NCBI GenBank assembly: GCA_001938485.1
Contig: MQRK01217781.1
Coordinates: forward strand, 21,683 to 85,682
DNA length: 64,000 nt
Direction of reading: 5' to 3'
From: Girardia tigrina
Lineage: Eukaryota > Platyhelminthes > Tricladida > Dugesiidae
Shown here piece by piece: positions 21,511 to 35,000 of this stretch (positions are counted from its first letter, which is position 1; the number at the start of each line of letters is the position of its first letter). The notes below the pieces were generated by a model that was not told the DNA's origin, searched no databases, and saw nothing but the letters and a program-made list of their open reading frames with translations. The translations under genes were made by a program, and so were the position numbers.

Positions 21511-22408
21511 ATGACAATCCTGTCGGCTATTGATTTAAAAAACGGTTGTATCTTGAGTTTAGTACGTATGTTGATGAATCACGACCACGTTATTCCGAGC
21601 ATTAGAGGTCCGGAGATTTTTGATGGATCAGAAACAAAATTTGAGATATTCATAACGAGCATTAACAGGTATGCGAAGATAATGGGATTTTCAGAGGAGA
21701 GGAAAATCTTATTAACAACACCATATATGACTCCGGATGTCATAATAAAATATGAAGCAGCGGCAGGTGAAATATGTGAAGAGAAACTAAGATCCGCGTT
21801 TTCAAAGGAAAAATCTATCCTGGATCTAATGAAGGAACTGGTAGAAATGAGAATTGGATCCAGCGATCCAACAGTAACATTTAGAAAGGCTGAGGAAATC
21901 ACTGAAAAGTTAATTGAGAAAAGTTAGGTAAAAAATAACTATCAAATTTGGTCTACGCTAATCCGATAGATGATGAGAACGTACAGAAAGAAATAGCTGT
22001 TAGAGGTGTCAAGAAATCTGAAGAGATTGAAAATATTCAAACGAGAATGTTCGAATATGATAAAAAAAAGCTCCTGTAGTGGCATATAACACAAAAAGAG
22101 AAAATGAATGGAGAACAGTGGAAAATAAAAAAAGAACACCAAGACCACAGAACGAGAAATTCATAGAACAAGAAACAAGAAGAAATTTTAAAGTGCGAAA
22201 AATTACCTGTTGGGCATGCCACGAAGAAGGACATGTTAGAAAAGAGTGCCCAAACGTGAAGTGTAGTCATTTGTCACGACCCCTTCGAGTGGAAACATTT
22301 TTGATAGGTCATGAGCCCCCAGTGGTTATTAAGGGTCAACCACAACCCAATATAGTGAGGTTATTTATAAGCGGGTCGGACGCCTCTTCTTACTCGACAT
22401 CTGACTAG
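21511..22408 (+). pseudogene. retroelement Gag with CCHC knuckle (frameshifted)
   Basis: Open segment 21511-21927 encodes a helical Gag-like capsid piece (FDGSETKFEIFITSINRYA, FSKEKSILDLMKELVEM). After frame changes, 22079-22270 ends in a perfect zinc knuckle CWACHEEGHVRKEC (C-x2-C-x4-H-x4-C). Together they look like the Gag of an LTR retrotransposon; pol does not follow on this strand. The charged linker upstream of the knuckle is typical. The clade is not determinable. Confidence 0.7.
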
Positions 22409-23326
22409 CAGTGCCAAGCTCGAAGGGCCTTCGGGTTCTGTTCAAGATAGGATAGGCTCCGGGCCCCCCACCTTGGTCAGTAACGATAGGGGTATGTGAT
22501 ATATTCCTTTGATGTACGTGTCGCTCATGTCTGTTCAATGTAATCGATATGTTCAAGTAGCGGCACTGTTGTGTCTTGTGACATTACTACATCGGGTTTA
22601 CCTGAAATGAAGTCTTGTTACACTGTAAGAATCCCTCTGTATTGTTATTATTATATTTTATCGTACAGGATTATCAAGTAATTTCGCGTCAAGGTATGTC
22701 CTTATAATCAATTTATTTATCAGTACCTCACTATAACCTTGTCATGCTGGTAATTTTATTATCATAATTTTAACAAAACTTTGTAATGATTATAATTCCT
22801 TGCTGAAAAGAATTTACGTGCCAAAATGTCATTATTGATAAATTATCATAGAATCAGAAACTACTAAATGATTAATGGTTTATCTGCGCACATCTATCAG
22901 TAGACTGGTGCTATATTCAGTGACAAATTAAAACAAATCTAAATCGATTGGGCAGGATATTTGTTCTCAACTACCTTAAAATTATTATTCTCTTCGACTG
23001 ACTAGTGTGTTGCCCCAACTCTCTTCTCGAAGTCGCGAACGAGATAAATCTATTTTTAGTAAAAGATGGTTATCTATTAGCGATCGATGACATCCAATAC
23101 CCAATTCCCCTGAAATCTTATCTGTCAATTTACTGTGGCATGTCTATGCGGATGATTGGGATTTATCACTTTATATCGATTGTTTCGTGTCATCATATTC
23201 AACGCTATATCAACAACAGGTTTCTTATTATAGTAGCTCTGAAAACAAAATCATGAATTATATTTATATTAAACAGGTTATCATGCTATTAGTTCCACAC
23301 ATAAATATTTTACAATCCGCCCTCAT
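22409..23326. other. no gene recognised; possible LTR or leader sequence
   Basis: 22400-22560 is GC-richer than the surroundings (GCTCCGGGCCCCCCACC) and follows the Gag remnant. The rest is AT-rich and without supportable coding. An LTR or retroelement leader is possible; direct repeats proving LTRs were not found by eye. Confidence 0.35.
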
Positions 23327-23548
23327 TTACTGACCGAATCGAATCATAGAGTCGCCATTGTATTCATTTCCACCTAATGCGATCGGGTCTGGTGCATAAC
23401 TCGACTGCACGGACCTCACATTTGTGACCATCGGGAGTTGCTCATATCCCTTAACGAGATTCTCGTCATCAATGGATTTTATCAAGTCATCTACGACTCC
23501 CGAATCTTTCTTATCTGAATTATTTGATCTGCAATTATCTTGAGACAT
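23327..23548 (-). CDS. hypothetical 73-residue protein
   Basis: A clean short open frame starting MSQDNCRSNNSDKKDSG, acidic in the middle (DDLIKSIDDENLVKG) and ending MIRFGQ. Composition is balanced, unlike AT-rich noise. No family was recognised. It could be the first exon of a host gene or the N-terminus of a retroelement protein on the minus strand; no partner exon was found. Confidence 0.3.
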   Translation of the reverse strand: MSQDNCRSNNSDKKDSGVVDDLIKSIDDENLVKGYEQLPMVTNVRSVQSSYAPDPIALGGNEYNGDSMIRFGQ

Positions 23549-24680
23549 TTCCTATGGAACGGCGACTGAGACGACGACGGGCTTAATGTACTTATTAAAA
23601 CTAAAAGAGTTAGAAGTTAAATTATTAATATAATTATGAAAACTTGGTCATAGATTTATACATTTATTTTAATAATATCAAAATACGTAATACACAATAT
23701 GACAGTCACAAAATTTACGTTTTGTTTAAACTCGGGCTCTGGAGGTATCTGTTCTCTTCAATGGCTATTTATTCTCGAAATTCTAATCATGCGTTCCTCG
23801 TAGAATGATTCATGTGGATGTTCGTCCCTCCTTTCAAATGTCAGAAATCTATGTAAACTCTCAAATAGCGTTCACGAGTGTAAGTTGCAAGTTCTCAAAG
23901 CGTTCTGTAAAGGTGTCGCTAAAGTGTTCTCTTACTGGTTTGGTTCTGACCCTACTGCAGAACGACTGTTATTTTATATTAGTAATTTTCAAGCTACGGG
24001 TGTGCAAAATCGTCGTGGATATATTCTATTGTCGTATATTAATAATTCTGGATTTTCATTCGCCGGACTTACAATGCATGCCAATTTCTTGACAATTATC
24101 TATCATTCTCAGAGCACATGGTCTATATTAATCACCGGTGATTCATGGTAATTCATAATCATCTGGTGATTCCAGGTTTCGCTGTTGAGTCATGGTAAGT
24201 GTTAATTAATTTCTTTATATTGGTTAATTAATTCTTTCAACTTTACAGGGGTATATCTCTGCTCAGAAAATTTTTTTCGATTCGCGGATTTCGATCGGGG
24301 ACTTGGTTCGATGAGAGCTTTCTGGGGAGGTTCGGTTGACCTCATAAGTCTTTCGGGGAGTTCGGTAAGAAACTTTGTTATTTTTCTGGTTCGTATTTAA
24401 TTAATCTGGTAATTTTCTCAGACTAATGACTTTCTCAAATTACTGAAAAACTTCTGGTGGGCCGCTATTCAAGGAAAGGAGCCGCTTTGTTCTGTTGTGC
24501 CGTTGTTATGTATGCTTAAATACATGTATTATTTCTTTTTCTTCCTATCTGTTATGTTTTCTTTTGAGTCAATGCTTTTGTAAGGGGTCATACAAGTTAA
24601 TGCATTTCGGACCGCAACACATTGTAATGGAAAATGCTCTTTAAGAACACAGTGTTATGAAAACTCTAATAGGTTTAGGG
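23549..24680. other. region with two intron-like tracts, no identified product
   Basis: Plus-strand tracts 24196-24249 (GTAAGT ... TTTACAG, 54 nt) and 24366-24421 (GTAAGA ... TTTCTCAG, 56 nt) look like genuine minimal introns and bracket an open exon of 116 nt containing RFADFDRGLGSMRAFWGG. Upstream, 23885-24151 is open for 88 codons. No family was recognised, and the joins are not certain. Confidence 0.3.
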
Positions 24681-24970
24681 AGCGGGATCAATGGAAAAGG
24701 TATAATGGAAATAGACAAAATTACTCGAATCCACGGTATAGAGAACGGTGAACATACACGAATAGGAAATACTCAGTAGCAGAAGTGGACGAACTAGATG
24801 ATGAATTGTACATAAGAGAAGAATCTAGAAAAGGAGACTATTCTGAAGGAAAGTATAGAAGAGAAGATGACAAAAGACTGGAATATCCAGGAAGCAACAG
24901 AAAATTCAAAAATGATCAGAGAAACGAGAATGCACGATCACAGGGAGAAGGGATCAGTGTGCTACAATAG
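24680..24970 (+). pseudogene. charged retroelement-like linker fragment
   Basis: One frame with a single TGA gives an Arg/Asn/Glu-rich sequence (YNGNRQNYSNPRYRER, then DELDDELYIREESRKGD and YRREDDKRLEYPGSNRK). Such low-complexity charged segments are common in retroelement Gag linkers. No knuckle or protease follows. The assignment rests on composition and context only. Confidence 0.3.
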
Positions 24971-25068
24971 GAACTCAATGTAGATGTATGATTAATTGTA
25001 TGTATGAATGTGTTTGATATTGTATGTTTGATGATGTGTTTGAAAATATTTCTCTGAAGATGTGTAGA

Positions 25069-25500
25069 TTAGATAATGAACCTGAAGAAGACAATGAAAT
25101 ATGTGCTAGTATGACTATAGAAAATGAGAAAAAGATAAAAAAAGAATGCTAAATATGTACTAAACCTTCCTCCCACATAACGAATGTACTCCGTGGTCCG
25201 TTTAAGAGCCTCATTTACTTCGCTCGAGGGGCTGTTTCGCACGACGTCAGTGAATTCATCTAACTTCCAGAGACGTTCTATGTCCCTCTCTGCTTCAATT
25301 TCTCTGGAGAAGAATGTCATACACAGATTGGTTTGTTCTGGTTTTCGACGGCCGGCCATTCTCCCAATGCACGTCCATCCAAGGGGAGTGAGTCATGCAA
25401 CCGGTTCTCCGGGTTGGCGGCGGATCTTTTTCAACGATACTTACAAACTTGCATGGTTCGCCCGATCAGGCCGTTCACTCTTTCTTCCTGATCGTGGGAA
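25069..25500 (-). pseudogene. BEL/Pao-type pol fragment
   Basis: On the minus strand: WTCIGRMAGRRKPEQTN, LCMTFFSREIEAERDIERLW, KLDEFTDVVRNSPSSEVNEA and ALKRTTEYIRYVGGRFSTYL. In Pao-type polyproteins the protease-RT junction reads (phi)G-x-(phi)-x-GR, then FWELE, then a Ser-x-EE helix, then GRY-x-V-x-LP, and this remnant follows that order. Only this junction remains. GC content is clearly above the surroundings. Confidence 0.55.
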
Positions 25501-26077
25501 ACCTTATCCTCTTTAGATGCTCCAATCTCGACTTTTCTTCGCTCCAATCGGTATATACAATTACCATAAAATATATATATATCACCTTTTTATTATTAAT
25601 TTTTTATTCTTTTAATTTTTTTCTCTATTATAAAAAAATCATTTGAAACAAAAATTATTCAAACGAAATCGAACAACTACCATTTATTAAAAATCACATT
25701 AATTTGCAGTTATAAATGAGAAAATGTTGTGTTTGCTGTTTGTATCAGAAATATACATTTTTGTCTGAATTTTTTTTCAATGTTTTTTTGAAAGTTGTAA
25801 TTAATCCTTTGATTAAAATTAATCCTTAATAAATCTGTAATTTATATTTGACTAATTAACTATAAAATGAAATCAATATTAGTAACTCATTATTCAGTTC
25901 TTTTCTTCCATTTATTCTTTTAAAGACACTATTAAATTAATTAAAATTTTAATTCTTGTATTAAAATTGAGTAAATATTTCAAAAGTAATATTTAGAATA
26001 ATAATTTTTTCTAAATTAATATGTATATTCTTTAAATATTCAAACTTTCAAAATCATTTTCGGCGAAATTTTAAATT

Positions 26078-29000
26078 ATGAACAAACTAAATTGTTTTAG
26101 AAATGTGAAAATTATTCGACACAGAAATTTGTGTTCAGAAACCAAAAATTCCGTCAAAATGGATTCAAATGAACACGATAAATTTGTTAATCTATCATCA
26201 AAGTGGTTCAAAGGTATTAGTTACAAGAGCCTTTGAGAGTTATTTTTTTGTGCAATAAGATGAATTAGCTCCGTTACGTACATTAAATAATATTCGCATT
26301 CCTTGGATTAAAGACAGTTTAGCGTCTACTAGTTCTGTGGATTTTGACTCGTTGCTTCCTTTGAAGAACTTAAAATTACTTGATGTCGGCTGTGGTGGAG
26401 GAATACTGACCGAGGTTCGTCTACTTAGCACTCTATTTTGATATTGAACATTTAGACTGTTTAAATATGGGCACTGCCACATTTAAATAAGACACATGTA
26501 ATTATTTGTCCGAGCAAAGTAAAAATTTGTGTTTATTTGGATTTTACACATTTTTATTTTTAATACAAGTTAGATGAGCACTGCGACAAAAAACGGGCGT
26601 AGTTCCGTATGGGCCCAAGTTAATATAAAAATATTATAAGCATATCTGGAGAAATATTTTTATAAAATTTAAAAATTTATTTGAAAAACCACTTAGACAA
26701 GCAAAAATATAAAAATTTGATTATACAATCACTAACCTCTGGTTTATTTTATGTATATTTTAAAATTAAATTTGTTTTCTCTCATTTTAAAAACTATTTC
26801 TTATTTTTTCTTATTTTCGCATAGAAAAATTAATTGAAAATAATTTAAAAAATAGAAAAAACAATTCCAAAAAATTATTCAATTTTAAATATTGGAGCGG
26901 AGAATTGCTGATTTGACCGAACATTTTTGCTAGTTTCAGGAAAATATAAATGAAATATATAATTAAATTAAAAGAAATAATTAAATAAGTAAATAAATTA
27001 AAAAAAAAATAATAAATAACTAAATAAATTAAATAAATGAATTTTAATTGAATCTAATGAGAGTGGAAAAAATTGTCGACATATAAAAATAAACATCATG
27101 TAATTAAGAATGTTTAATCTCAAAATAATCAAATAAAGCGAAAGGGAAATGTAGATCGATAAAGACGATTTCGTAAATAAAAACTGTCGAGTAATTACAA
27201 ATTCGATATTATTCGTTTAGGATTTAGTGGAAAATTCTGATTCCGGTGAGATCGGTCGTGATTTGTAATCAATTTGAATGTCCGATATAATAGGGTGTGT
27301 TTGAATAGTCTAATTAATAACGTTGTTGAAATTATGTATGTGTGTGTGTAAATTATGTTATTTTTCTGACCAAATGGTGAGCCTCTTTTGATTGTGTGAG
27401 TGTCTGGATTGCGTGTGTGTTAAAATGTGATATGTATATAAATGAGTGTGAATGCACGTGTGTTTATGTTATGTCCAATAGGACAAAAAATGTAAAATAA
27501 ATAAATCTAATTTGTTGGTAAACGTGTGTAAGGTATGCGAGTGTGTGTGTGTACCCAGAGAATTGTTGTTATGAGCATTTGTCAGAAATTTGAATGAAAG
27601 TTGGAAAAAAAGTTGAATTTTGAGTTGTATTAAAAATTTAAAAGAACAAATAAAATATTTCAAGTTGGAAAATAATTTTTTGTCTTCATTTTCAATTCCA
27701 CGTAAACTTAAAAATGATCTTGCTGACAAATTTAAAAATAAACGATGCCATGGTGTTAGCGGCCTCAATGCAAGAAGATTAAAAGTTTAAATAATCATCA
27801 AAATCAAGCGAAACTATTGTTTAAGAAAATGACTAATTTATATTATTCAATTTGTTCCATAAAAAGTGATCTATATATGTTTCATGATTTAATTGATAGA
27901 GAAATTTGTTGTATCATAACTAAAAAGGAATTTTCTAAAAAAGTGGCATTTGCATTTTTGTTTGATATTATAGGTGAATTTCATAATAAATATGGCAATA
28001 AATTCGAAATTGCATCGAGACCGTATGCATTTATTGAGTTCGATAAAGATATTTAAAATTCACAAAACAATTCACTCGAACACCAATAACTTTTACTCAA
28101 ATTAATTCTAATTTAAACGTTCAAAGAATTATAGTGAAAAACATTGACGATGTAATTCAATGAGGAGAATCTCTGAGTGCTTTAGAGGATAAATTGACCG
28201 ACAGTTCTTCTCTTTTCAAAACATGGAGACACGGCTTCCTGTCCAAATATGAATAATATCATAAGCGTACGTGGAAAAATATGAAATCAATTTTAAACAT
28301 TTATTTCCATGTGAAATCGTTGTATGAATATTTTCTAAAATAAGTCTGTGAATTTAGTGTTTACTCATTCACTTTTTTTTACTTAAAAAATTTTAAATAA
28401 ATTTTTTAAAATATTTTTCCTCATATGCTTATAATATTTTTTATAATAGATTTGGCCGCTATGGAATTTAACCCTAAAAAATTAATATAATTGGACAAAA
28501 AATCACTTTGAATATTTAAATTATGTTTATAAAACTTTATTAATAGTTTCAGTACCTATTTTTTCATAATTATGATCAAAGTTACTATTTTGGTCCTTCT
28601 ATGATTTAAATGACATCTCACCAACTTATCCTAGATTTAGCTTTATCTACTTGATTGATTATGTTCAACAATTTTAGTAATTTTCCTCCAGTGTGGCCTC
28701 TCCCGACTTTATGGATAACTGGGTTGCAGCATTGGTGCACATGGTATTGAACCATACACTCTGAGTGGGTTAAACCTTTGAATCGAAATAGAGTTCGTTC
28801 TCCAAGTCCAAGGGTGCATGTTTGTGATCTTTCAGAGCCATCGGCCGTTTTGGTTTACTGCATATGAAAGACAAGTTGTCATTCTTGTTCCTTAATTTTG
28901 TAAACCTTTTGCTGAACCGACACTTTTCTTACAACAAGGAAAAGAACAGAGGAATGTACCTTTGGTTTTCATGCCTATGAGTCGAAAAGGTTTTACTTCG

Positions 29001-32000
29001 CCTTATTCAGGCCTTTCAGAATATATTTCCATAACTAAGAATCTTTCATTCGCGAGAATTAACTGAATTTTACTTTTTCCTGATTCTTTAATCAACATAC
29101 CAGTCTATAATCTTTAACCCTTTCAATACGACTTTTGGCCAGTGAAAATATTTTGGTATAATTGAACTACATGTGCTGTAAATGGGTAAAGGGAGATATT
29201 TACGTAATTTCATATTTTTAGAAAATATAGTTTTTTGAAAAAATACCTTTGGTAACATATGTCCCTGCAGTAGTTTTATTATGGAATAAATATATCCCAA
29301 TAATATTTGAACATTTCTGGGATTTATATATCCCCGCAGTATTGTAATGGTTAACACATTCACTGTTCAAGGGTTTATTAACTATTTACATTATGAATCA
29401 TATGTGATACTTGGAGAGTGAATGTGTCTCTGTCTAGTTAAGACTATTTAATATCATCATGATTATATTAATCATTCATTTGTTTTGTAGCTATAAATAT
29501 AGTTATCCATTGGGTATATAAATAAACCACCTCTTCTTCTGGGTTGTGCGATAATAAATTCCACTCACATCATATATCTTTTCAGCTCTTTTTATTCTGA
29601 ATATTCTTTTAAACACCATGAACCTGCAACCAATAATAGTACCACGTGGTTGCTACATTTTCTGATAAGTGATACTCTGTTCTTCTGTTTTGTGAATTAT
29701 TTCACTTATCGAACCTTTACTCATGTGTTTGAATCCCTCATTGTTTCGAGATCGGGCTGTTTCTACTAAACTTTATTTAAATTCATCTATTTCTTTCACA
29801 GCACCAAATAGTCATAACATTTTAATTTATTCTTTCTCATATCAGCTTCTTCTGTCATCTGCTGATTTTATGTTTGTCTGATTTTTTCACCATATGAAAC
29901 CCTAAACCATATTTACCAGAAATTCCACTAATTGGGATGGGAAGTCTGAAGTTAACCTCGGTATTTTCTTGACCTTTTCCCTTTAACTAACACTTATTAA
30001 AAGCTCTGTAAGATTATTTACATTCGAAAACATTCATTTATCATAATTATGTCAATGTAGTCCTTATAATTTATTTTGCTTAATAATCATATTAATTCTT
30101 AGATTCATAAATCTTTTATCTGAAACGTAATAGTAGATACAAAATAATGAAAATAACATTGTGGATGAAAAATAACAAATAAAACAGTCTCTTCTGGATT
30201 TTTATTAAAAAAACGAAATTATTTTCTTTTCAACCTAATTTTTTGAGGACTTTAAAATTTTTAGTTAAATACTGTTTTTCTAATTTGTATAATATTTTTA
30301 ATGTTTTAACTGTAGTCTGTTAATTTTAGCCATTGGCTCGATTGGGGGCTTCTGTTACAGGAATAGACACCGTTAGAGAAAATATAGAGTTTGCTAAATC
30401 AAGAATAGCAAATAATTTTCCTGGTTTAGATCGAAAAAGATTTGGTTAAAATATTACTTTTATAACTATCTCAATAAAATCTTTTATAGAATCAAATATT
30501 GAATTTCTTCATAGTGATGTTGAAACTCTTCTGTCGAACAATCGAACATGTTATTATGATGGAATTATTGCATCAGAAGTTCTTGAGCACGTGTCAGATT
30601 GGAGATTAATGATTGGTCATTTATTTCAATTATTGAAGGTTTTTGAGTGTTTTATAATGATAATTGAATATTAATAAAATCTATGGTTCATAATTCAATG
30701 TCACTATTGTGCATAATCTTCATATAATTTTCTAGTCATTCTTTTTCAGGCAAATGGTATTCTTTTTATTACCACCTTAAATCGAACGTGGTTATCATAT
30801 TTGTTTGCAATTCAACTCGCCGAAAGATGTATTGTTCCAAAAGGAACTCATGATTGGGATAAATTCATAACACCAGATGAGCTTAACAGCTGTTTGAAAA
30901 AGAGTAAATCTTTATTTATCATAATTATCTACAAGTTTTCATACGTAAATAAATTAGGTATTAAAAATTTTTTAAATAATAACAATCAGGCGCGTATGTA
31001 GGGGGGATTAGGGAGATAAATGCCACCGTAAAAACATTTTTTTAATTACGATCTTTATTATTTCTAAGCTTTTTAGCAGCATATTATTAGGGTGAACCAA
31101 AAGTCTTTTCGTATTGTTTATTAAAAATTTAAACATAATTTTACAACAAATAAAAAACATTTAAGTTTCAAAGTAAAGGCCATTTGAATCTATAGCTTGA
31201 ACCAATCTATGGGCAAGTTGTGCGATCCCGCTGCGGTACCAATCCTTGTTCTTAGAAGCGAAGAACTGGTGACACCCGTTTTTGACCTCGGCCAGATTAT
31301 TGAAGCTATGATCATGAAGAAAGTGTGCCATAGAGCGGAAAAGGTGATAGTCGGATAGCGCAAGATCCGGACTATCCGCTGGGTGTGGAAGAAGTTCAAA
31401 GGCGTCGAGATTTTTGATTTTTTCCTTTGTTTGTTTGGCGGTGTGCGGTTTTGCATTGTCTTGTTGTAGAAGAACTCGCTTTCGATTGATCAAAGCGGAG
31501 TATTTCTCGCCAAGTGCCGCATACATTCGATCAAGTTGGGTGCAGTAAAGGTCAGCGTCGATGGTATGACCATTTGGAACCAGCTCGAAGTGAATCACGG
31601 CTTCGAAATTCCACCAAACACACAAAAGTGCCTTCCTTGAGAAACGATCTCGTTTCGCTCCGGTTTCACCATTTGTCCGGGGTCCAACCATTGATTTTGT
31701 TGGTCTGGATAACTGAAGTAAACCCACTTTTCATCGCAAGTTACAATTCGACGGATGAAACGGTCATCGCGCGGATTTCCAAGCAATTTTTGACAAGTTT
31801 CGAAACGCTTTTCGGCTTGAATTTGTGTCAATTCATGAGGCACTTCTCGACATCATCTATTGACCTTACCAAGAGCGTGAAGGTGTCGTACAATGGATTT
31901 TTGAAGAATATCGAGTTCGGCCGACAATCTGCGAGTACTTATTGACGGATTTGTCTCGACGGCTTCACGAATTGCTCCGGAATCTACGGTGATAGGTCGG

Positions 32001-35000
32001 CCTGAACGTGCATTGTCTCCGAGGTCAATGTCGCCTTCGTTGAATCTTTTGAACCAATTTTGTGCAGTACGATTTGAGACCACATGATCGTCTTTAACTT
32101 CGCATATCTTCTTTGTTGCTGCAGTTGCGTTTGAGCCCTGTTTCCAGTAATGGCGTAAAAGAACACGAATTTCAAAATTTTCCATGATTTTTCTAAAAAA
32201 CCATAAAAATTATATTAACGATTAATTAGAAGTTTTAATATATATTGTGATAGAGCAGTTCAAGAGCTTTAAAAACATATAACACATGTATATAAAATAT
32301 CTTTATTTGGTAATAAGAAACAATTGAACAAAAAGACGTAGAAAATACGAAGACTTTTGGTTCACCCTAATAATAAGAATAATTTAAAATTCTTATGTTT
32401 AAAATGTGAAATCTACAAATGTTTAAGAATTTTTTTTAAAAATTTAAGTAAATTGCCCACTGAAAAAAACTAAATTATTATCTTAATAACTTCAATGTTT
32501 TTAACCAATAGGAATAAGTTAAAATATTTGAGTTATAATTTGTGAACTATCCGAAACAATTAATATTTCGAAAATTTAAGAAAATCCCTCCCCCACCCAA
32601 AAAAAATATAATTATGATCTTTATTACCCATAAGTTTTGCAGAACATAGAAAATTTTCTTCTTCAAATCATAAAACATGTTGCAGACAACGAAATCCCCC
32701 TATCTATAGTAGAGATGGGCGATTGTGACCCGACCCGGTATCGGATCGGGTTCGGGCGGGTTAGCGATTTGTTACTTCGGGTCGGGTCGGGTTACAGTTT
32801 AAAAAATCGGGTTGAGTTCGGGTTGATAAATTTCCGATTTAGCACAATGTTTCAAATCCAACATGTAGTGGTTGTAGTGTATTATCTACCTTTCTTATTT
32901 TTATTTTTTAATAATAATAATTTTTTTAAATAATAATATTATTTTTTTAAAAAGTAAAATATTTTAATGTTAATATCCTTATTAAATATTTTAAAATTAA
33001 AAATGATATAATAAAACAACTATTAAAAAATCAAATACGTATTTAAAAATAAAATGTTTTTAATGTTTTTTTTAAATATTTTGAAAAAAATTAAAAATGA
33101 TAAGAACACCATTAAATATTTATTTATAAATAAAAATATTTTTATTGTCATAACAATTTATATATTTTAATAGAAGTATTAAGCAATTTAAATAAATTTT
33201 AAAATATTTTTTGGTTTTAATGTGAAATGTATTTAATAAATTTGCAAGATTTTAAAAATTGAATCGAAAAGAATTTAATAGATTAATTTGTGGCGAGATA
33301 ATTAAATTAACAGAAAAATTTGTTTTAAATATGTGAATAAATGTTATATAAATAAAGTTTGGTGTTAAAAAAATAAATTCGGATATTGATGTTGCAACTA
33401 CCTCTCATTCATTATTTTCATTTCATTCATTCATTTAATTCTTATCCAACTTACTTGTAATAATTCTTTCATGCATAATTAAAATATCCATGGGATAATA
33501 TTAAATTTAAAAATTAAATCAATGCAGAAATTAATGAAACAGAATTAAGAAATACAATTCATTAAACTGAACGATTGAAATTTACATTTGTTTTTTTTCG
33601 TAAGAATTAAGAGAATCGAATTTCTCTTAACTAAAATAAAATAGTTTTGACACTAAAAATAATCAACAGTGGCAATGAAGTTCTCCTAAAGTGCATAAAT
33701 AAGTGTCTATTGGATGATTTGATTAGCTTTTTGACAGAATTTCGTAATGAAGCTAAAGAAAACTGATAACAATTTCTCCTCCAAAATTAATCAAGAACAA
33801 GTGAAAAATTTAAACGGAAAATATCCTTAAATTGGTTGAAGTTATAAAGTCCCACCAACATAGCTCAAAACTGAACTATCCAATAATCATTTCTTTTGTC
33901 TGAAGGCCATGTTTTTGAGAAAATTAGAAGACAGTATTGTTAATTCTTATCTAAACGGGTAGGGTCGCGCTATAATAAAATCGGGTTGGCTTGGGTTCGG
34001 GTTTGACTCATGAAAATTCAACAAGATTGATTAAAATTAATCGAGCGAATAGATTAAAGTAACTTTATTTGTTATTATCAATACCTCTTCGCTGACTCAT
34101 TTCTCGTTATTGTGATCTCAAAGACCTTTTTTTAGATCTTTCTTTTAAAGTGGCAATCGTTCAATATATTATTATAATAGATCAAATTGTTATTATTATA
34201 AAGTTAAATCAAGATATTGTTGTTAGATTCGATTGAAGAGTAATTTCTATTTCAATCGGGTTTCACAACAGTGGTCACCATTTTAAGATAAATTTAGAAA
34301 ATTAATTTCTATATAAATATTTATACATATAAATTAAATATATTAAAATTCAATACGCCAAACTTTCCGGCCTCAATCGAGATTTACCAAAGACAATAAA
34401 GCAAAATGTTGTTGTGCTTTGGAATAGCGATCTTGTTATGTTGGAAAGCGTAGCATTAACATTGGACGAACTGACACTAAAAATAATCAACAGTGGCAAT
34501 AAAGTTCTCCTAAAGTGCATCAATAAGTGTCTATTGGATGATTTGATTAGCTTTTTGATAGAATTTCATTGAGAACTCCAACAATCCACTGTGTGCCTAA
34601 CTGGATAAGGCGGCTGCAGCATTTGTGCTCTCAAGAATGCCAGCGAGTTTCACTCAATACATGAAAGTCAGTAGCAAGTCTTGCTATTCGTGGTAAATTT
34701 TTGGCGCTGCTTTCTCTTATTCATTTCACTGTTGTTTTCCTGAATCCTCGAGCTAAAAATTCGTCCACCTTTCTGATCTCTGAGCAACAGTCATTCGCTC
34801 TTCAGTACATAAAAGAAACTTTGAAACTAGTTCAGCAATTTGTTGACGTAAGTGAAAGTGTCGTCACTAGTGAAAGTGAATTTTGTCACCTATAATTTGT
34901 TGTTCAATAAAGATTTATTTACATTCGGGTTAATTCGGATTGTTGTGAAATACATTCGGGTAGGGTCGCGCTATAATAAAATCGGGTTGGCCTGGGTTCG

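Noticed and set aside
31190-31945. Plus-strand open frames opposite the mariner transposase
   Set aside because: They are mirror frames of the minus-strand transposase.
34590-34660. tRNA-Arg-like A box (CTGGATAAGGCGG)
   Set aside because: No acceptable B box, anticodon arm or acceptor pairing; lies inside a decayed hAT transposase region.
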